This document shows, one piece after another, positions 16,643 to 25,456 of a stretch of DNA of 25,456 bases; position 1 is the stretch's first letter, and the number at the start of each line of letters is the position of its first letter. The translations under genes and the position numbers were made by a program. The notes beneath the pieces are model-generated. The model made no database searches. It had not been told where the DNA came from and worked only from the letters and a program-made list of their open reading frames with translations. Source of the DNA: Russula earlei (taxonomy: Eukaryota; Basidiomycota; Agaricomycetes; Russulales; Russulaceae); contig JAGFNK010000688.1 of assembly GCA_025769875.1 (NCBI GenBank), forward strand, positions 1 through 25,456. The letters are read 5' to 3'.

Positions 16643-17584
16643 TCACGTCGCCACTGCAGCATACATGAGGCTGCCAATTGCCTCTTGGTATGGCATTCTC
16701 TTCATCTGATCAACTTCAGCTGGGTCAGTCAGGCAGTCGCTTTGGCTGTGCGTGATGCTGGGGGTCATTGGTGTGGCGTAGCTCTTCACATCTTTGAGTC
16801 CAAAGTGCTCCAGGATAGTGGCGATGTAAGATTCTCGTGAGAGTGCAATGGTGTGTGCCTCCCGGTCACGTGCGACTTTGATTCCAAGTAGCCAATGGAT
16901 TGGCCCTAAATCAGTCAGCATGTACTTCTGATTTAGCTTGTTTTTGTAATTTCTAATTAGCTCTTCTGAGCTTCCTGTGAGTATGCAATTGTCAACATGG
17001 ATGGTGAGAATCAGGAGGTGGTTGTTGACATGGGTGTGGAACACTCCTGGATCTGCCCTGCTAACACAGAATCCAAGGTCAGTGAGAGCATGCATGAGTG
17101 TGTTGTACCATTGTTGCCCCGCCTGTTTCAGTCCATAGAGCAACTTGTGAAGTCACTTGACTGTGTTCTCCCCCTCAATTTTGTATCCCATCGGAGGTTG
17201 TAGGTAGATGACTTCATCATTGCCTAGTTCACCATCTAGGTATGCTCCTGTGAAATCAAAAGTTTCTATGTCCCAGTCACTGCGCGCTGCCAAGGCAAGG
17301 ATTGTCCTAAGGCTTGTGAACTTGGCTACAGGGGAGAATGTGTTGAGGTAGTCAATTCTTAATCTCTGTGTGAATCACGAGCAATGAGTCGCACTTTGTA
17401 CTTGTTGATGGTGCCATCTTCGTTGCATTTGATGCAGAAGACCCATTTTGAGCCCACTATGTTCTTGTGGGACAGGCATGGCACAGTGCTCTCAAGTCCC
17501 AGTTTGCTCCAGGGTCATGATCTCGGTATCCATGGCTGCTTTCCATTCCAGCCAGTCCTTGCATGCTTGTGCCTCCTTGAGTGA
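16643..17584 (-). pseudogene. Copia reverse transcriptase, catalytic motif lost
   Basis: Pieces in order: SLKEAQACKDWLEWKAAMDT, GTWESTVPCLSHKNIVGSKW and VFCIKCNEDGTINKYKV at the start, then MLYGLKQAGQQWYNTLMHAL, LTIHVDNCILTGSS, LGPIHWLLGIKVARD, RESYIATILEHFGLKD and PYQEAIGSLMYA. The catalytic pair normally Asp-Asp (xVDD) reads HVDN: the second Asp codon is AAT (16988-16990) next to GAC, as expected if CpG in GACGAT became CpA. QAGRQWY is QAGQQWY, again CGG to CAG. Stops: TGA (tca at 16643-16645) just before the RNase H part; further shifts between 17140 and 17400. Confidence 0.9.
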
Positions 17585-18870
17585 TCATGGATTGCCTTCT
17601 GCATCTTCCATAGGATGAATGAGAGCATCGCTGGATGCTGCTGCATAAAGTGCATAATTGTTGGTGTTAGTGTCAGTACCGAAGACTGCCTCCTCCATGC
17701 TGGGTCCAGCCGCTCCTCTCAGTTTTCTGTGGCTGGTGTTGGCACCAGTCATCCCTTCTCCAATGAGGAGGCATTTTACCTTGTCAGATGGTTTTGGAAT
17801 GTGTTCCAATCTCTGTATGGGCTGGACTGGCGATTTCACCTTCCTCGGTGTCCTTGGAACTGGGGGCGATTTCTTCTTTGGTGTGACCAATACTGACTGA
17901 TTGGGTATGTTTTCCCACAGGTCTTTATGTTCCAACTGCTCCTGTGGTGGCGTCATAGCTTGCTGAGTTGGGGCAAGTCTGCCCAGCATTGTCATCTCGC
18001 CTTCTCCTTTGGTTTCCAGTTCTTCAGTTTGTGTCAGCATGCCTTCCAAGGTGCGTGCTGTGAGGCTTGGACTTGCTGGCACACCTGCAGGTGGGGTGAC
18101 CAGTTGAGGTTGGATGCCAATTTGAGGTGGTGTGATGCCAGAGGGGCTGGGTGCAATGGGCTGGTGGAAAATGATGGACATGGGTACAAACTTTATATTT
18201 CTCTCCACCGACACCTTGCATTTCTCTGGCCAATAGACACAATGAGCATGTGTGCTCTTGCAATTGTGTCCTACCCATCGCACTTTGATACCATGAGTGT
18301 CGAGTTTTGATCCAGCATCCAAGTGAACCCAGATGCGCTGTCCCCATTCTGGCACACCACTCAAGTCCAGTCTGTACCCGTTGAGCTGTTCAAAAGGGGT
18401 GTGATGACCAAGTGCTTTTGTCAAAGTTCAGTTCTTCAGCCATACAGCATGGTGGACTGCTTCACCCCATAGGTACTTGGGAAGTCCTGACTGGTGGAGC
18501 ATGGCTTGAGTTTGTTCAAGCAGGTGGTAGTTTAGTGATTCAGCAATGCCATTGTGCTGAGGTGTGTCATGTGTCATGAGGTGGTGCTCGGTGCCTTGCT
18601 CCTGTAAAATCTCTGTGAATTTCTTTCCTGTGTATTTGCCTCCCCTGTCAGAGCAAAGTTGCTTGACATGTGCATTGTGCTGTGTTTGTGCCCAGTTTGC
18701 AAAGTTTTGTAGGCTTGCAATGTTTCATCTTTAGTTTTGAGCAACTGTAGCTTAGTGTAACGCATGTGATCATCTGTGAAAGTTACATAGTATTTGTTCT
18801 TCGCGATAGTCTGGAGTGATGAAGGCCCCCACAAATCAGAGTGGATTTCATCTCCAAATGATTTAGCGAG
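17585..18870 (-). pseudogene. Copia integrase
   Basis: Core starts DEIHSDLWGPSSLQTIAKNK with the first Asp, then YYVTFTDDHMRYTKLQLLKT. A one-base loss near 18715 changes frame; afterwards LCSDRGGKYTGKKFTEIL gives the second Asp and TPQHNGIAESLNYHLLE the Glu, so the DD35E residues are kept. A TGA (tca at 18428-18430, NRT to N-stop-T) precedes TKALGHHTPFEQLNGYR and the C-terminal part with WVHLDAGSKLDTHGIKVRWV. The last 170 residues are Pro/Thr-rich linker. The TGA at 17585-17587 (from CGA) separates it from the RT. Confidence 0.9.
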
Positions 18871-18879
18871 TGGGGCTTC

Positions 18880-19545
18880 TCATTCCTTTTTGATTGCTTT
18901 ACATGTTAATTTCGCGTATTCATATGAGTCGCAGAAGAATGAAGGGATGTCATCTATTAATTGCAGTCTGTCAACTGCCTTCTTCCAAATGAGCATGCGG
19001 ATCACATCCACTGAGATATGCCCAAGCCTTCTGTGAAGCGTGAGGATGTCCATGTGCTCGGGCTCAGCTTGTGCCACATTTGCATGCTTGACTTTGTATA
19101 GCCCATTTTGGCTTGCAGGGATTTTGCTGATAACTTTCCCTTTTTGATTTTCAATCTGGCACACATTTCCTGTAAAGGAAACTTTGTATCCAGCATTAGT
19201 AATCTGGCTAACCAATACAATGGTGAATCCAATTTGGGGTGCATGAAGCATGTTTCGTAATAATATCAGTGTGTGAGTTTTTCCATTTGGTACCTGAATT
19301 AGAAGGTCACCAATTCCTATTGCATAAAAGGGGTGTTTGTCAGCTGCAATGATCACCTGGGGCTATATTGTTTGATATGTCATGAAATTGTCTCAGAATG
19401 GAGTGATATGCCATGAGGCCCTGGAGTCATACAGCTCAGCCTCCAGTATTGGGACATTTTGAGTCACGTTCACCATTATTTCTTCAATATTGGTGCTGGC
19501 TCCAGTTCCCAAGTCAATAATAGCCCAGGACTCTATGTCCTGACT
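18880..19545 (-). pseudogene. Copia protease and GAG-pre-integrase domain
   Basis: The protease active site reads LYDSRAS where Copia proteins have DSGAS; the Arg codon AGG (19420-19422) would come from GGG by CpG-to-CpA. A TGA follows at 19393-19395 (PF-stop-DNF, from CGA). Downstream are AADKHPFYAIGIGDLLIQVP, NMLHAPQIG, and the zinc-binding pre-integrase part LHRRLGHISVDVIRML with FFCDSYEYAKLTC, giving the H-H-C-C ligands. Function in a live element: processing of the polyprotein and DNA-binding by integrase. Confidence 0.85.
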
Positions 19546-20355
19546 TTCTTCTACTGCTGCAGCTGAGTTATCTTGAGCATGTGAACATTTCTTTGGCCCT
19601 TGGCCTTCTTTTCAGCCTCCTTTGGCCCAGCAGTCTGCTTTTGTATGTCCCTTTTCATGGCAGTTATAGCATTCAATGTTGTGTTTTGACTTCTTTTTGG
19701 TGACAGCACTAAATGCTTCATCCAGTGTATTGGGGAGACCAATGGATTTGCATATAACATGTTTCTGGAATTTGTTGGACACATATTTGATAACCATTTG
19801 AGTTGTGACATCATTATTGTTCATGTCAGCACTCATGGTCATAGATGAGATGAGATAATTGTAAGATGGGGGAAGTGAGGAGATAAGGATTGTCGCATAT
19901 TCATCATCTCTGATCATTTTGCCCATAGATGCAATCTTCTCATGCATATCTTGCATCTTATCAAAGTGCACATGGATGTCATCATCTTCATCACATTTGG
20001 TGGTTTGGAGCTTCTGCATGGCATCCAGTTGAAGTGATTGAGATCGGTTTTCATACAGTGCCTTGAGGGCATCCCAAACCCCCTTTGCATCAGTTCATGC
20101 TTGATTTGGCCAAATGCTATGTCTGATATTGACAAAGCAATGATCTGTTTGGTTGTGGCATCATCATTGGCCCACCACGTTGCTGGTGATACTCCATTTA
20201 CGTCTCCTGCATTGATATATCTTGGAGTAACCAATACCTTGGTTAGATGTTCTTCCATGCCCTTCACTTGGAGAGTCCACACCATACGGTCAGTACAATA
20301 CCCAATTTGATCTGTCACCAGCTAATTTGACCATTGGAAGTCTGTTATCTTCCAT
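19546..20355 (-). pseudogene. Copia gag with zinc knuckle
   Basis: Likely start ATG at 20355 (MEDNRLPMVKLAGDRSNWVL), a usual Copia Gag opening; a two-base loss just after it shifts the frame to TDRMVWTLQVKGMEEHLT. The Gag helical domain follows (FDKMQDMHEKIASMGK, DDEYATILISSLPPSYNYLI) and then the knuckle CYNCHEKGHTKADCW (CX2CX4HX4C). A second shift lies near 20000 in front of LQTTKCDEDDDIHVHFDKMQ. The leader to the primer site is about 70 bases. Confidence 0.88.
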
Positions 20356-20426
20356 CTTATCTTATTGGACTTTTCTCTCATGATGCATAAGTTACTTTAA
20401 CTTTGATATTTTAATAGGCAACTCCA

Positions 20427-20438
20427 GGGCCCATAACC
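20427..20438 (-). promoter_or_regulatory. Copia primer-binding site matching the initiator tRNA anticodon arm
   Basis: The element RNA reads GGTTATGGGCCC right after the 5' LTR. Its complement GGGCCCATAACC is the anticodon stem-loop sequence of eukaryotic initiator tRNA-Met, with CAT as anticodon. Drosophila copia and yeast Ty5 use such an internal (half-tRNA) site instead of the tRNA 3' end. Confidence 0.8.
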
Positions 20439-21079
20439 TGGTGAAGATATGATACCCAGGTGGTGGGAACATGCGAGTGGGCAAAATGGGCTGGTGGGCC
20501 ATTGGTGTGGCACAGAGTCAGGGATGCGTGTAAACGACATGGAGTGGTGGTAGAGCATGAGAGGGGGACTTGTTTGAAGTGCACACAAGGGGTTTTCGAG
20601 AACAAGGAACATGACAATTGTTACATTTGCAGGCAATAAGAAGCTATTTTACATGTTTTACAAGTATGTTACTTAAGGAATAAAATAGGGGAGTATTTTT
20701 AGGAGTTTTTTGGAGTTGAGAACGGAAGTAAAACAGAAATGAAAATGTGTAGTGAAAAGACTTTGGACTTTGATGGAAATAATGCATTGCCTCTCTATGT
20801 GGCTGATGCGCTTGTTCCAGTTTTGGTGCGTGCATGTGATTGAGTCGCGCATTTGCATTTTTCTCAGATACAGAGTCATGGAGACAGTGTGGAATGTTCT
20901 TGCTTTTTGGACATTTTCAATTTTTAAGTGGGTCATACAAGGCCTGAGAAGGATCGCAGCAAAATGTATTTTCCCCTGAGGGGAGTGGAAAAAATTAGAG
21001 GATCAAAATGATCCTGGGGACATGCCATGTTGCACTTTTGCGCTCCTCCACATGTGCCCCTGGCAGCCTGAAACTGCCA
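20439..21079 (-). repeat. Copia 5' LTR
   Basis: 641 bp; carries the promoter for minus-strand transcription. It keeps some CpG sites lost in the other LTR and vice versa, so neither copy is ancestral. Confidence 0.96.
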
Positions 21080-21084
21080 ATATA
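21080..21084. repeat. Copia target-site duplication, right copy (ATATA)
   Basis: Matches 15384-15388. Confidence 0.95.
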
Positions 21085-22457
21085 CGTGCCTAAGGACCCT
21101 CTGTATGAAGAATACCTCCCTCACCTCCCAAAAAATTTGAGGGGTGGTTTTGTATGGTTCCTTTTTGACATTTCTAGTCCATTTCCTCCCATCCCATCAA
21201 TGGTGTATTCACCTTCCCCACTATTTTTCCCCATCCAGGCCCCTTCCCTGAACCCCGCACATTACTCTATTTGGCACAAGTTTCAGAGGCCACTTTACGC
21301 CGCCTTCAAAATCTGGACTTTTGAAGAACTGAAGAAGGGGTACAACATTTTTTGACATCTGTTGTTCTTTGGAAATGCCAACTCTCCTGTTTCTCAGATT
21401 AGAACTAGATCGCCGTTTCGAAAATTTCAAAAGTCATTTGGAGCAATACCTGGGGTCATGGCATGATACTCTATCTCCCCATCCCACTGATGCACATCTG
21501 ATCAACTTTCACTTTGAACATATCAGATCACTCCATGGTGTAAACCCACGAAGGCTCGAGGAAGTGATAGATGATATCCTGAACAACGTCATCTCATATC
21601 TTGGATACATCCCCCAAGACATTTTCCAAGCTGTACTCTCAAACTTTCAGGATATCCATAATGACATCATGGACACACTCCACGACAAACCTGAAGATTT
21701 CGACTTGATGCTGTGTATGGTCATGCAGCACGACAAGCTCTCATTGAACCAATCTTCTCATTGCCTCATTGTCATCAAACCTTGTCACGAGATTGGGCTC
21801 CCTGTGGAATGGGACGTTGACTTCAGGATTGTCTGGGTAGGAAGGGCAGTGGCACTGAAATTCAAGGAGTATGAGGAACAAAGTGTGTGCAGCTCATCTT
21901 GTATCTCAATCTGTTCCCCAAGGGGCAATACTTGCCTCGTGGCTTTTCAAGGCTTATGCCCATAGTCAGATTGTGGGCGATGACGTTAAGCCACTGAGGG
22001 AGCCACTGAGGGGGTTGAGATTCATTCTGACCCTCCCAGATTGTCTTCCAGTTGGCCAGGTCATTGCAGTTATCATCCCCCCTCCCTTGGTCGGTGGTCA
22101 AACACGAGGAGTTCTCCATTTTGCCAAAGAACTTCTGCCTAATGTATACTACCCACCCTCTGCCCCCAACTTTCCTCTCATCGATGTGTTCATCATTATG
22201 CATGATGACAACGAGATCTTTACACATCTCTGGGTCCTACAAATGACCATGTCAAAGAAGCATTTGCTGAAGGGCTATGACAAAATTGGGCAAAATCATC
22301 AATACCCCTCCTTCCCACAGCCAGAGGACACCAACATGGGCCATAGAGCAATACTGCATCCCACGCAGCCAAGTTCTTGCTTACCAGACTCGTCACTGCC
22401 AAAGAGAAAATGAAGGCACCTGCGTCATCATCAATGGGGGCAGTGTTTCAACAATAA
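21080..22457 (+). pseudogene. RHS/Crinkler-like P-loop protein, 3' part
   Basis: Continues the frame broken at 15388: dropping the Copia element and one ATATA gives DGIY-VPKDPLYEEYLPHLP without a shift. Then GGFVWFLFDISSP, FFPIQAPSLNPAHYSIWHKF and WTFEELKKG. A 58-nt intron (21340-21397, GTACAA..CTCAG) joins KKG to LELDRRFENFKSHLEQYLG, followed by PRRLEEVIDDILNNVI, YIPQDIFQAVL and LPVEWDVDFRIVWVGRAVA. A one-base shift near 21885 moves into AHLVSQSVPQGAILASWLF, LRGLRFILTLPDCLPVGQVI, and after a further shift near 22290 the frame ends LVTAKEKMKAPASSSMGAVF and TAA at 22455-22457. I recognise the overall family pattern but cannot point to catalytic residues of a C-terminal nuclease. Confidence 0.7.
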
Positions 22458-23039
22458 AGGTTCATCAGTGTTAGTCTGTCCTCACGACCCTCCTGGCTCA
22501 AACAAGATGTGCAAATGGATCTTACCCAAAGGTTGGAATGACACATTGGCACAGACAGGTATCTCTTGGAGATTCCCCTCAATGTGCATCCCCTGCCTTC
22601 TTCCGGTTTCACCCTTGCTCATGTTAACAAGACCTGTTTCACAGATGTATTTTTAGCGCAGTCAGGGATGTGTGGGTGTGTGATGCTGGTACCTGGCCAG
22701 ATAGAGAAGGAACAGAGGAGCAAGCCCAGCAGGAAATGGAATGCAGACACAATGAGAACTTCCGAATATCTTGAGGCAATTAGAGAATGAGAAGGAAAAG
22801 GGATATTCTTTGTTGAGAAGTAGCTCAGGAAGGAGAGTCAAATGAACCTCCCAAATTTCCAACATATCATAGAATGGCCAAATTCGATGTAATTACCAGA
22901 GTCTTGCCTATAAATGAATGGTTCAAAAGCTCCAAGGACTCATTCAGATCTTTTGATCGGATGGTATGTGAATCAACCAAGATGATGTGGGGGCAATCAC
23001 TGTCTCATTTCCTCTCATATAAAGTCTCGCATAGTACTG
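22458..23039 (+). other. Intergenic stretch with short unrecognised frames
   Basis: Plus-strand fragments such as WILPKGWNDTLAQTG and FTLAHVNKTCFTDVF change frame often. They could be a decayed gene but match nothing I know. The frame at 22874 (MAKFDVITRVLPINEW) leads into the F-box-like remnant. Confidence 0.3.
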
Positions 23040-23720
23040 GAATGTTGACACCCATGCTAGTATGCAAGCAATGGTGTGCGCTCACCATGGACATCCTCTA
23101 TGAAGACATCCGCATTGGCCATGGCATCTCTGCACTGCACGCTGCCTTCAGCGACACGGACCAGCCTGAGCAGCCCATTGCAGATGGTGGCGCCGCCCCA
23201 TGCTCCCCATGACACCATGTCCACCGCGCCGTCCTGCCCTACAAACACACCGCCCTGCCGGCCCTCGCGCTCCTCACGCTGCTCCTGCACCTCGAGGTGC
23301 TCATGCGTCCTCCAATGCATTATCGCAAATACGACACCACGGCTGCCATGCCCCACACCGCCACCACGGCATGACCATGACCAAGGTCAGGGTTGCGACT
23401 GCACCTCCCCCGCACTTCAAGTCCCCAACCGGCATGCCAGCCTTGCCTGCGCTCTACCGCCTTGAGTGGGTCTTCGACCCGACAGGTGCAGTGACGTGGG
23501 CCGGCGGCATCAACACGCTCAACAACGTGCTCCACGTGGCGTCGGTCGAGCCACTCGAGCCACTCTGGGAGGCATTTGGCGGTCAGGTGCACATGCTGGA
23601 GATGGAGCTCACGACAGCGGGTGACATCCCGATGGTAGACGTGGGCAGGATTGCCAGGGCGTGCCCTGCACTCGAGGTGGCACCACCAGCCAACTGCCAT
23701 ATCTCTCCCCCACCTATGAC
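23040..23720 (+). pseudogene. F-box-like protein remnant in a CpG-rich island
   Basis: The part TPMLVCKQWCALTMDILYED then IRIGHGISALHAAFSD looks like the end of a fungal F-box domain and the following segment, where VCKxW and LLYExI motifs are common. After TGA near 23210 the reading moves to other frames: RAVLPYKHTALPALALLTLL, then LYRLEWVFDPTGAVTWAGGI and VHMLEMELTTAGDIPMVDVG, which has the rhythm of leucine-rich strand-helix repeats. F-box proteins select targets for SCF ubiquitin ligases. Two or more frameshifts and a missing N-terminus suggest a pseudogene. The segment is clearly richer in G+C and CpG than its surroundings. Confidence 0.5.
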
Positions 23721-23787
23721 ACCATGTGACCTTTGGGAAACCGGCCTGGTCTGGTTCATGTATTTCAAAAATTACATGCAACCGCAG

Positions 23788-23892
23788 ACTGGACTGGTAT
23801 AGACTGGTCTGTTGCAGTTGCCCAATGGTTGCTGGACCAGTTGTAACTGGTCTAGCAATGGACCAGTTCAGACCAGTTTACAACCAGTCCAG
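23788..23892. repeat. Nested inverted repeats of an ACTGGTC motif
   Basis: The arm at 23788-23811 (CTGGACTGG..AGACTGGTCTG) is the near-complement of 23869-23892, and between them GGACCAGTTGTAACTGGTCT (about 23833-23852) folds on itself. ACTGG or CCAGT occurs about eight times in 105 bases. It may be a small foldback element. Confidence 0.6.
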
Positions 23893-23899
23893 ACCACAC

Positions 23900-24745
23900 A
23901 TTTGAATGATGTAATGTAACATTATATCATTGCAGTGCAGGTGTGCTACATACTACAGATATGAACACATAGTTTATTATCTATGTGCTCCACAGTATGG
24001 ACTCTGCAGTGTATGGAGAAATCCCTGCCACATCCCCACACCCCACATCTGTTGCTCAAGTATGCCATTGTGTCATTAGTGTTGTCCACTGCTGTTGTGT
24101 CATTGCCACTGTCATCATCAGCACCATCATATCCCTCCACAAGCAGTGGCTTGCAGGTGGGGTGGTGGTGCTGTGGTTGGAGGTGGGTGGTGTGTAGGTG
24201 CGTACCATGCAGGAATCCACCTTACAACATGTATAGGAGAAGATGCTGCCTATGATGCCCCTCCCCCCCCTGCAGTCCATGCCATCTTCCAGCAGCCAAC
24301 CCTGTGCCATGCCTTCAGGCAGGCTGATGAACCTGGGCACCAGCTCAGGTTCTGTAGCAATCATTGCACATGCATATGTCTCTTGCAGGTCTGTGATGGT
24401 GGTGGCAGTGCCATTGCCTGTCATGGTGGTGGTGGCTGCTGGCTGCTGCAACAGGCCCAGCACATCATGCTCAAACACATCCCACTCCATCTTGAATTGG
24501 GACTTGGGCACTGCCACATTGTGGCAGATCTCCACGTCCTGGTCCTGGTCCTGGTCCATCCCATGTTCCTCCTTGTCTTGTGCCCCCCTGAGTGGTCACA
24601 GTGGCATTGGCAGCCAGCATGCAGGATCCAAGAAAAAGTTGGTGGGGAAGGGATGAAACACCATCTTGCATTCCACAGTGCACTGCCTCTTCCCAGGATG
24701 CTCAACCACCATCACTGTTGCCATCATCATTGTGGTGGCCTCAAT
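23900..24745. other. CpG-depleted stretch without a supported gene
   Basis: Almost no CG dinucleotide over 800 bases, with many CA and TG. The longest frame is a 167-codon minus-strand one at 24056-24559 (MDQDQDQDVEICHNVAVPKS) with no motif I know; a plus-strand frame overlaps it. The composition suggests an old, heavily CpG-mutated sequence, perhaps a former transposon. Confidence 0.4.
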
Positions 24746-24750
24746 CTCCA
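24746..24750. repeat. Solo LTR target-site duplication, left copy (CTCCA)
   Basis: Matches CTCCA at 25241-25245. Confidence 0.9.
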
Positions 24751-25240
24751 TGTCACAAGTACCGGTCTCTCGGACCGAACCGGCAACCGGACAAGCCTAC
24801 CCGGACAGCCTCACGATTCCCGCGCGTTCGTATGACTCACTTAGCCTCGCCTGTACCACTACCTTCCAGCATGTTCCATTCTCGATCGTCTCGCTGCTAC
24901 TCATGTATGTCATTTGATATAGGACATAGTTGTCTATATAAACCTGTCAGTAACAGAGAACAAGCCTTAAGCTTGTTCTCTTGTGAATATCACTGGATTC
25001 TAGCTTCGGGACTGTAGGCTTGCAGGGAATCAAGCAATCGACTCGGAAATTCTCTCTACTCTCAAAGTCTTCGAACGCGAAGACTTTTCTGTCATATTTC
25101 TCTCCGCGGTACACACTAGCCTCTGCTGTGTTGTCACCGAGATCCCTGACCTTCGCGAGAACTCGTCGTCTCGCTCGACTCAGTGCGCACGTCTCGCACG
25201 TGAAACAATTTGTCAGCGACACTGCCCCCAGTCGGTGACA
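24751..25240 (+). repeat. Solo LTR of the same Gypsy family, plus orientation
   Basis: 490 bp beginning TGTCACAAGTACCGG and ending CCAGTCGGTGACA, clearly related to the 495-bp Gypsy LTRs but diverged. It has a TATA box (24935-24941), TAAGCTTGTTCT 33 nt further on (24968-24979), a palindrome around it and a hairpin AAGTCTTCG..CGAAGACTT near 25065-25086. No internal element sequence lies on either side, and a perfect 5-bp TSD flanks it, so it arose by LTR-LTR recombination. Confidence 0.95.
24935..24941 (+). promoter_or_regulatory. TATA box of the solo LTR
   Basis: TATATAA, 33 nt upstream of the conserved TAAGCTTGTTCT. If active it would drive transcription rightwards out of the window. Confidence 0.6.
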
Positions 25241-25245
25241 CTCCA
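25241..25245. repeat. Solo LTR target-site duplication, right copy (CTCCA)
   Basis: Directly follows the LTR end; matches 24746-24750. The remaining bases to 25456 hold no gene I can support. Confidence 0.9.
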
Positions 25246-25456
25246 TCTGTCCTACATTGTCTTCATCATCATCACACCACCACCACCATTGTCCTGACAG
25301 CAGCATCTGGGTGGGGAGAATAGGTGGGAGGGGCTCTGATTCAGATATTGAGTTGTGAAGAGTTGGGGTGGGTTGTTGATACAGTTGATGATGACAATGC
25401 TGGAATATGCAAGTAGGTGCTTGACAGTGTCCATATAGTTAAGGGTTGGATAGAGG

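Larger units (their letters stand above)
15389..21079 (-). mobile_element. Complete but decayed Ty1/Copia retrotransposon, minus orientation
   Basis: A 5,691-bp element with two 641-bp LTRs (TGGCAGTT..TTCACCA in element orientation), 5-bp TSD ATATA, a primer site, gag, protease, integrase, reverse transcriptase and RNase H in Copia order on the minus strand, and a polypurine tract. By hand alignment the LTRs differ at about 62 of 641 positions; about 60 are transitions and there is no net length change. Numerous CGA-to-TGA stops and altered catalytic residues show it is dead. Confidence 0.97.

Noticed and set aside
24095..24835. 246-codon plus-strand frame rich in His and Cys (CHCHHQHHH)
   Set aside because: It runs into the solo LTR and consists of low-complexity CA/TG-rich sequence; the His/Cys pattern follows from CpG loss and is not a zinc-finger arrangement.
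1..25456. Bacterial defence island, phage, CRISPR or operon
   Set aside because: No direct-repeat/spacer array, no Shine-Dalgarno-spaced genes; introns and LTR elements show a eukaryotic nuclear sequence.

Overview
The window looks like a transposon-rich, nested region of a fungal nuclear genome, most likely an Agaricomycete (mushroom-forming basidiomycete). The support is: genes broken by 50-60 nt GT..AG introns, a chromodomain Ty3/Gypsy element, a Ty1/Copia element, a Tc1/mariner-type transposase with short introns, and fragments of fungal-type host genes (an RHS/Crinkler-like P-loop protein, acetyl-CoA synthetase, a PhoD-like phosphatase, an F-box-like protein). I see no rRNA, tRNA gene, CRISPR array or bacterial-style operon. 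Almost every coding region is damaged, so this is a genomic graveyard rather than a set of working genes.

Layout. 1-837: little of note, a 57-codon open frame entering from the left edge. 838-1242: a near-perfect 190-bp foldback palindrome. 1342-14912: a large DNA element flanked by TA, with long terminal inverted repeats built from 153-154 bp tandem units (three on the left, four on the right). Inside it lie a decayed DD34E transposase (about 3480-4636, minus), a PhoD-like fragment (minus), an acetyl-CoA synthetase fragment with an 83-bp internal inversion (plus), and a complete 7,425-bp Ty3/Gypsy chromovirus (4963-12387, minus) that landed later with TSD TGTGC. 14915-22457: an RHS/Crinkler-like gene split by a 5,691-bp Ty1/Copia element (15389-21079, minus, TSD ATATA); removing the element and one TSD restores the frame exactly. 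The first codons of this gene may lie at 1304-1339, which would mean the large DNA element hit the same gene. 23040-23720: a GC- and CpG-rich F-box-like remnant. 24751-25240: a solo LTR of the same Gypsy family, opposite orientation, TSD CTCCA.

How the pieces work together. The Gypsy element carries 5' LTR, self-primer site, gag, pol (PR-RT-RH-IN-chromodomain), an extra zinc-knuckle ORF, polypurine tract and 3' LTR. Its 5' RNA end is predicted to prime reverse transcription by pairing with a site just after the LTR, as in the Tf1/sushi group, and it has an exact 19-nt copy of its polypurine tract in the middle of pol. The Copia element instead has a primer site matching the anticodon arm of initiator tRNA-Met. 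Relative age can be read from decay: the Gypsy LTRs differ at 9 of 495 sites, the Copia LTRs at about 62 of 641, nearly all transitions and mostly reciprocal CA/TG changes at lost CpG sites. This points to CpG-methylation-driven or RIP-like mutation, which also destroyed catalytic residues of the Copia protease, RT and RNase H. All family assignments are from reading motifs by eye; no database search was run.
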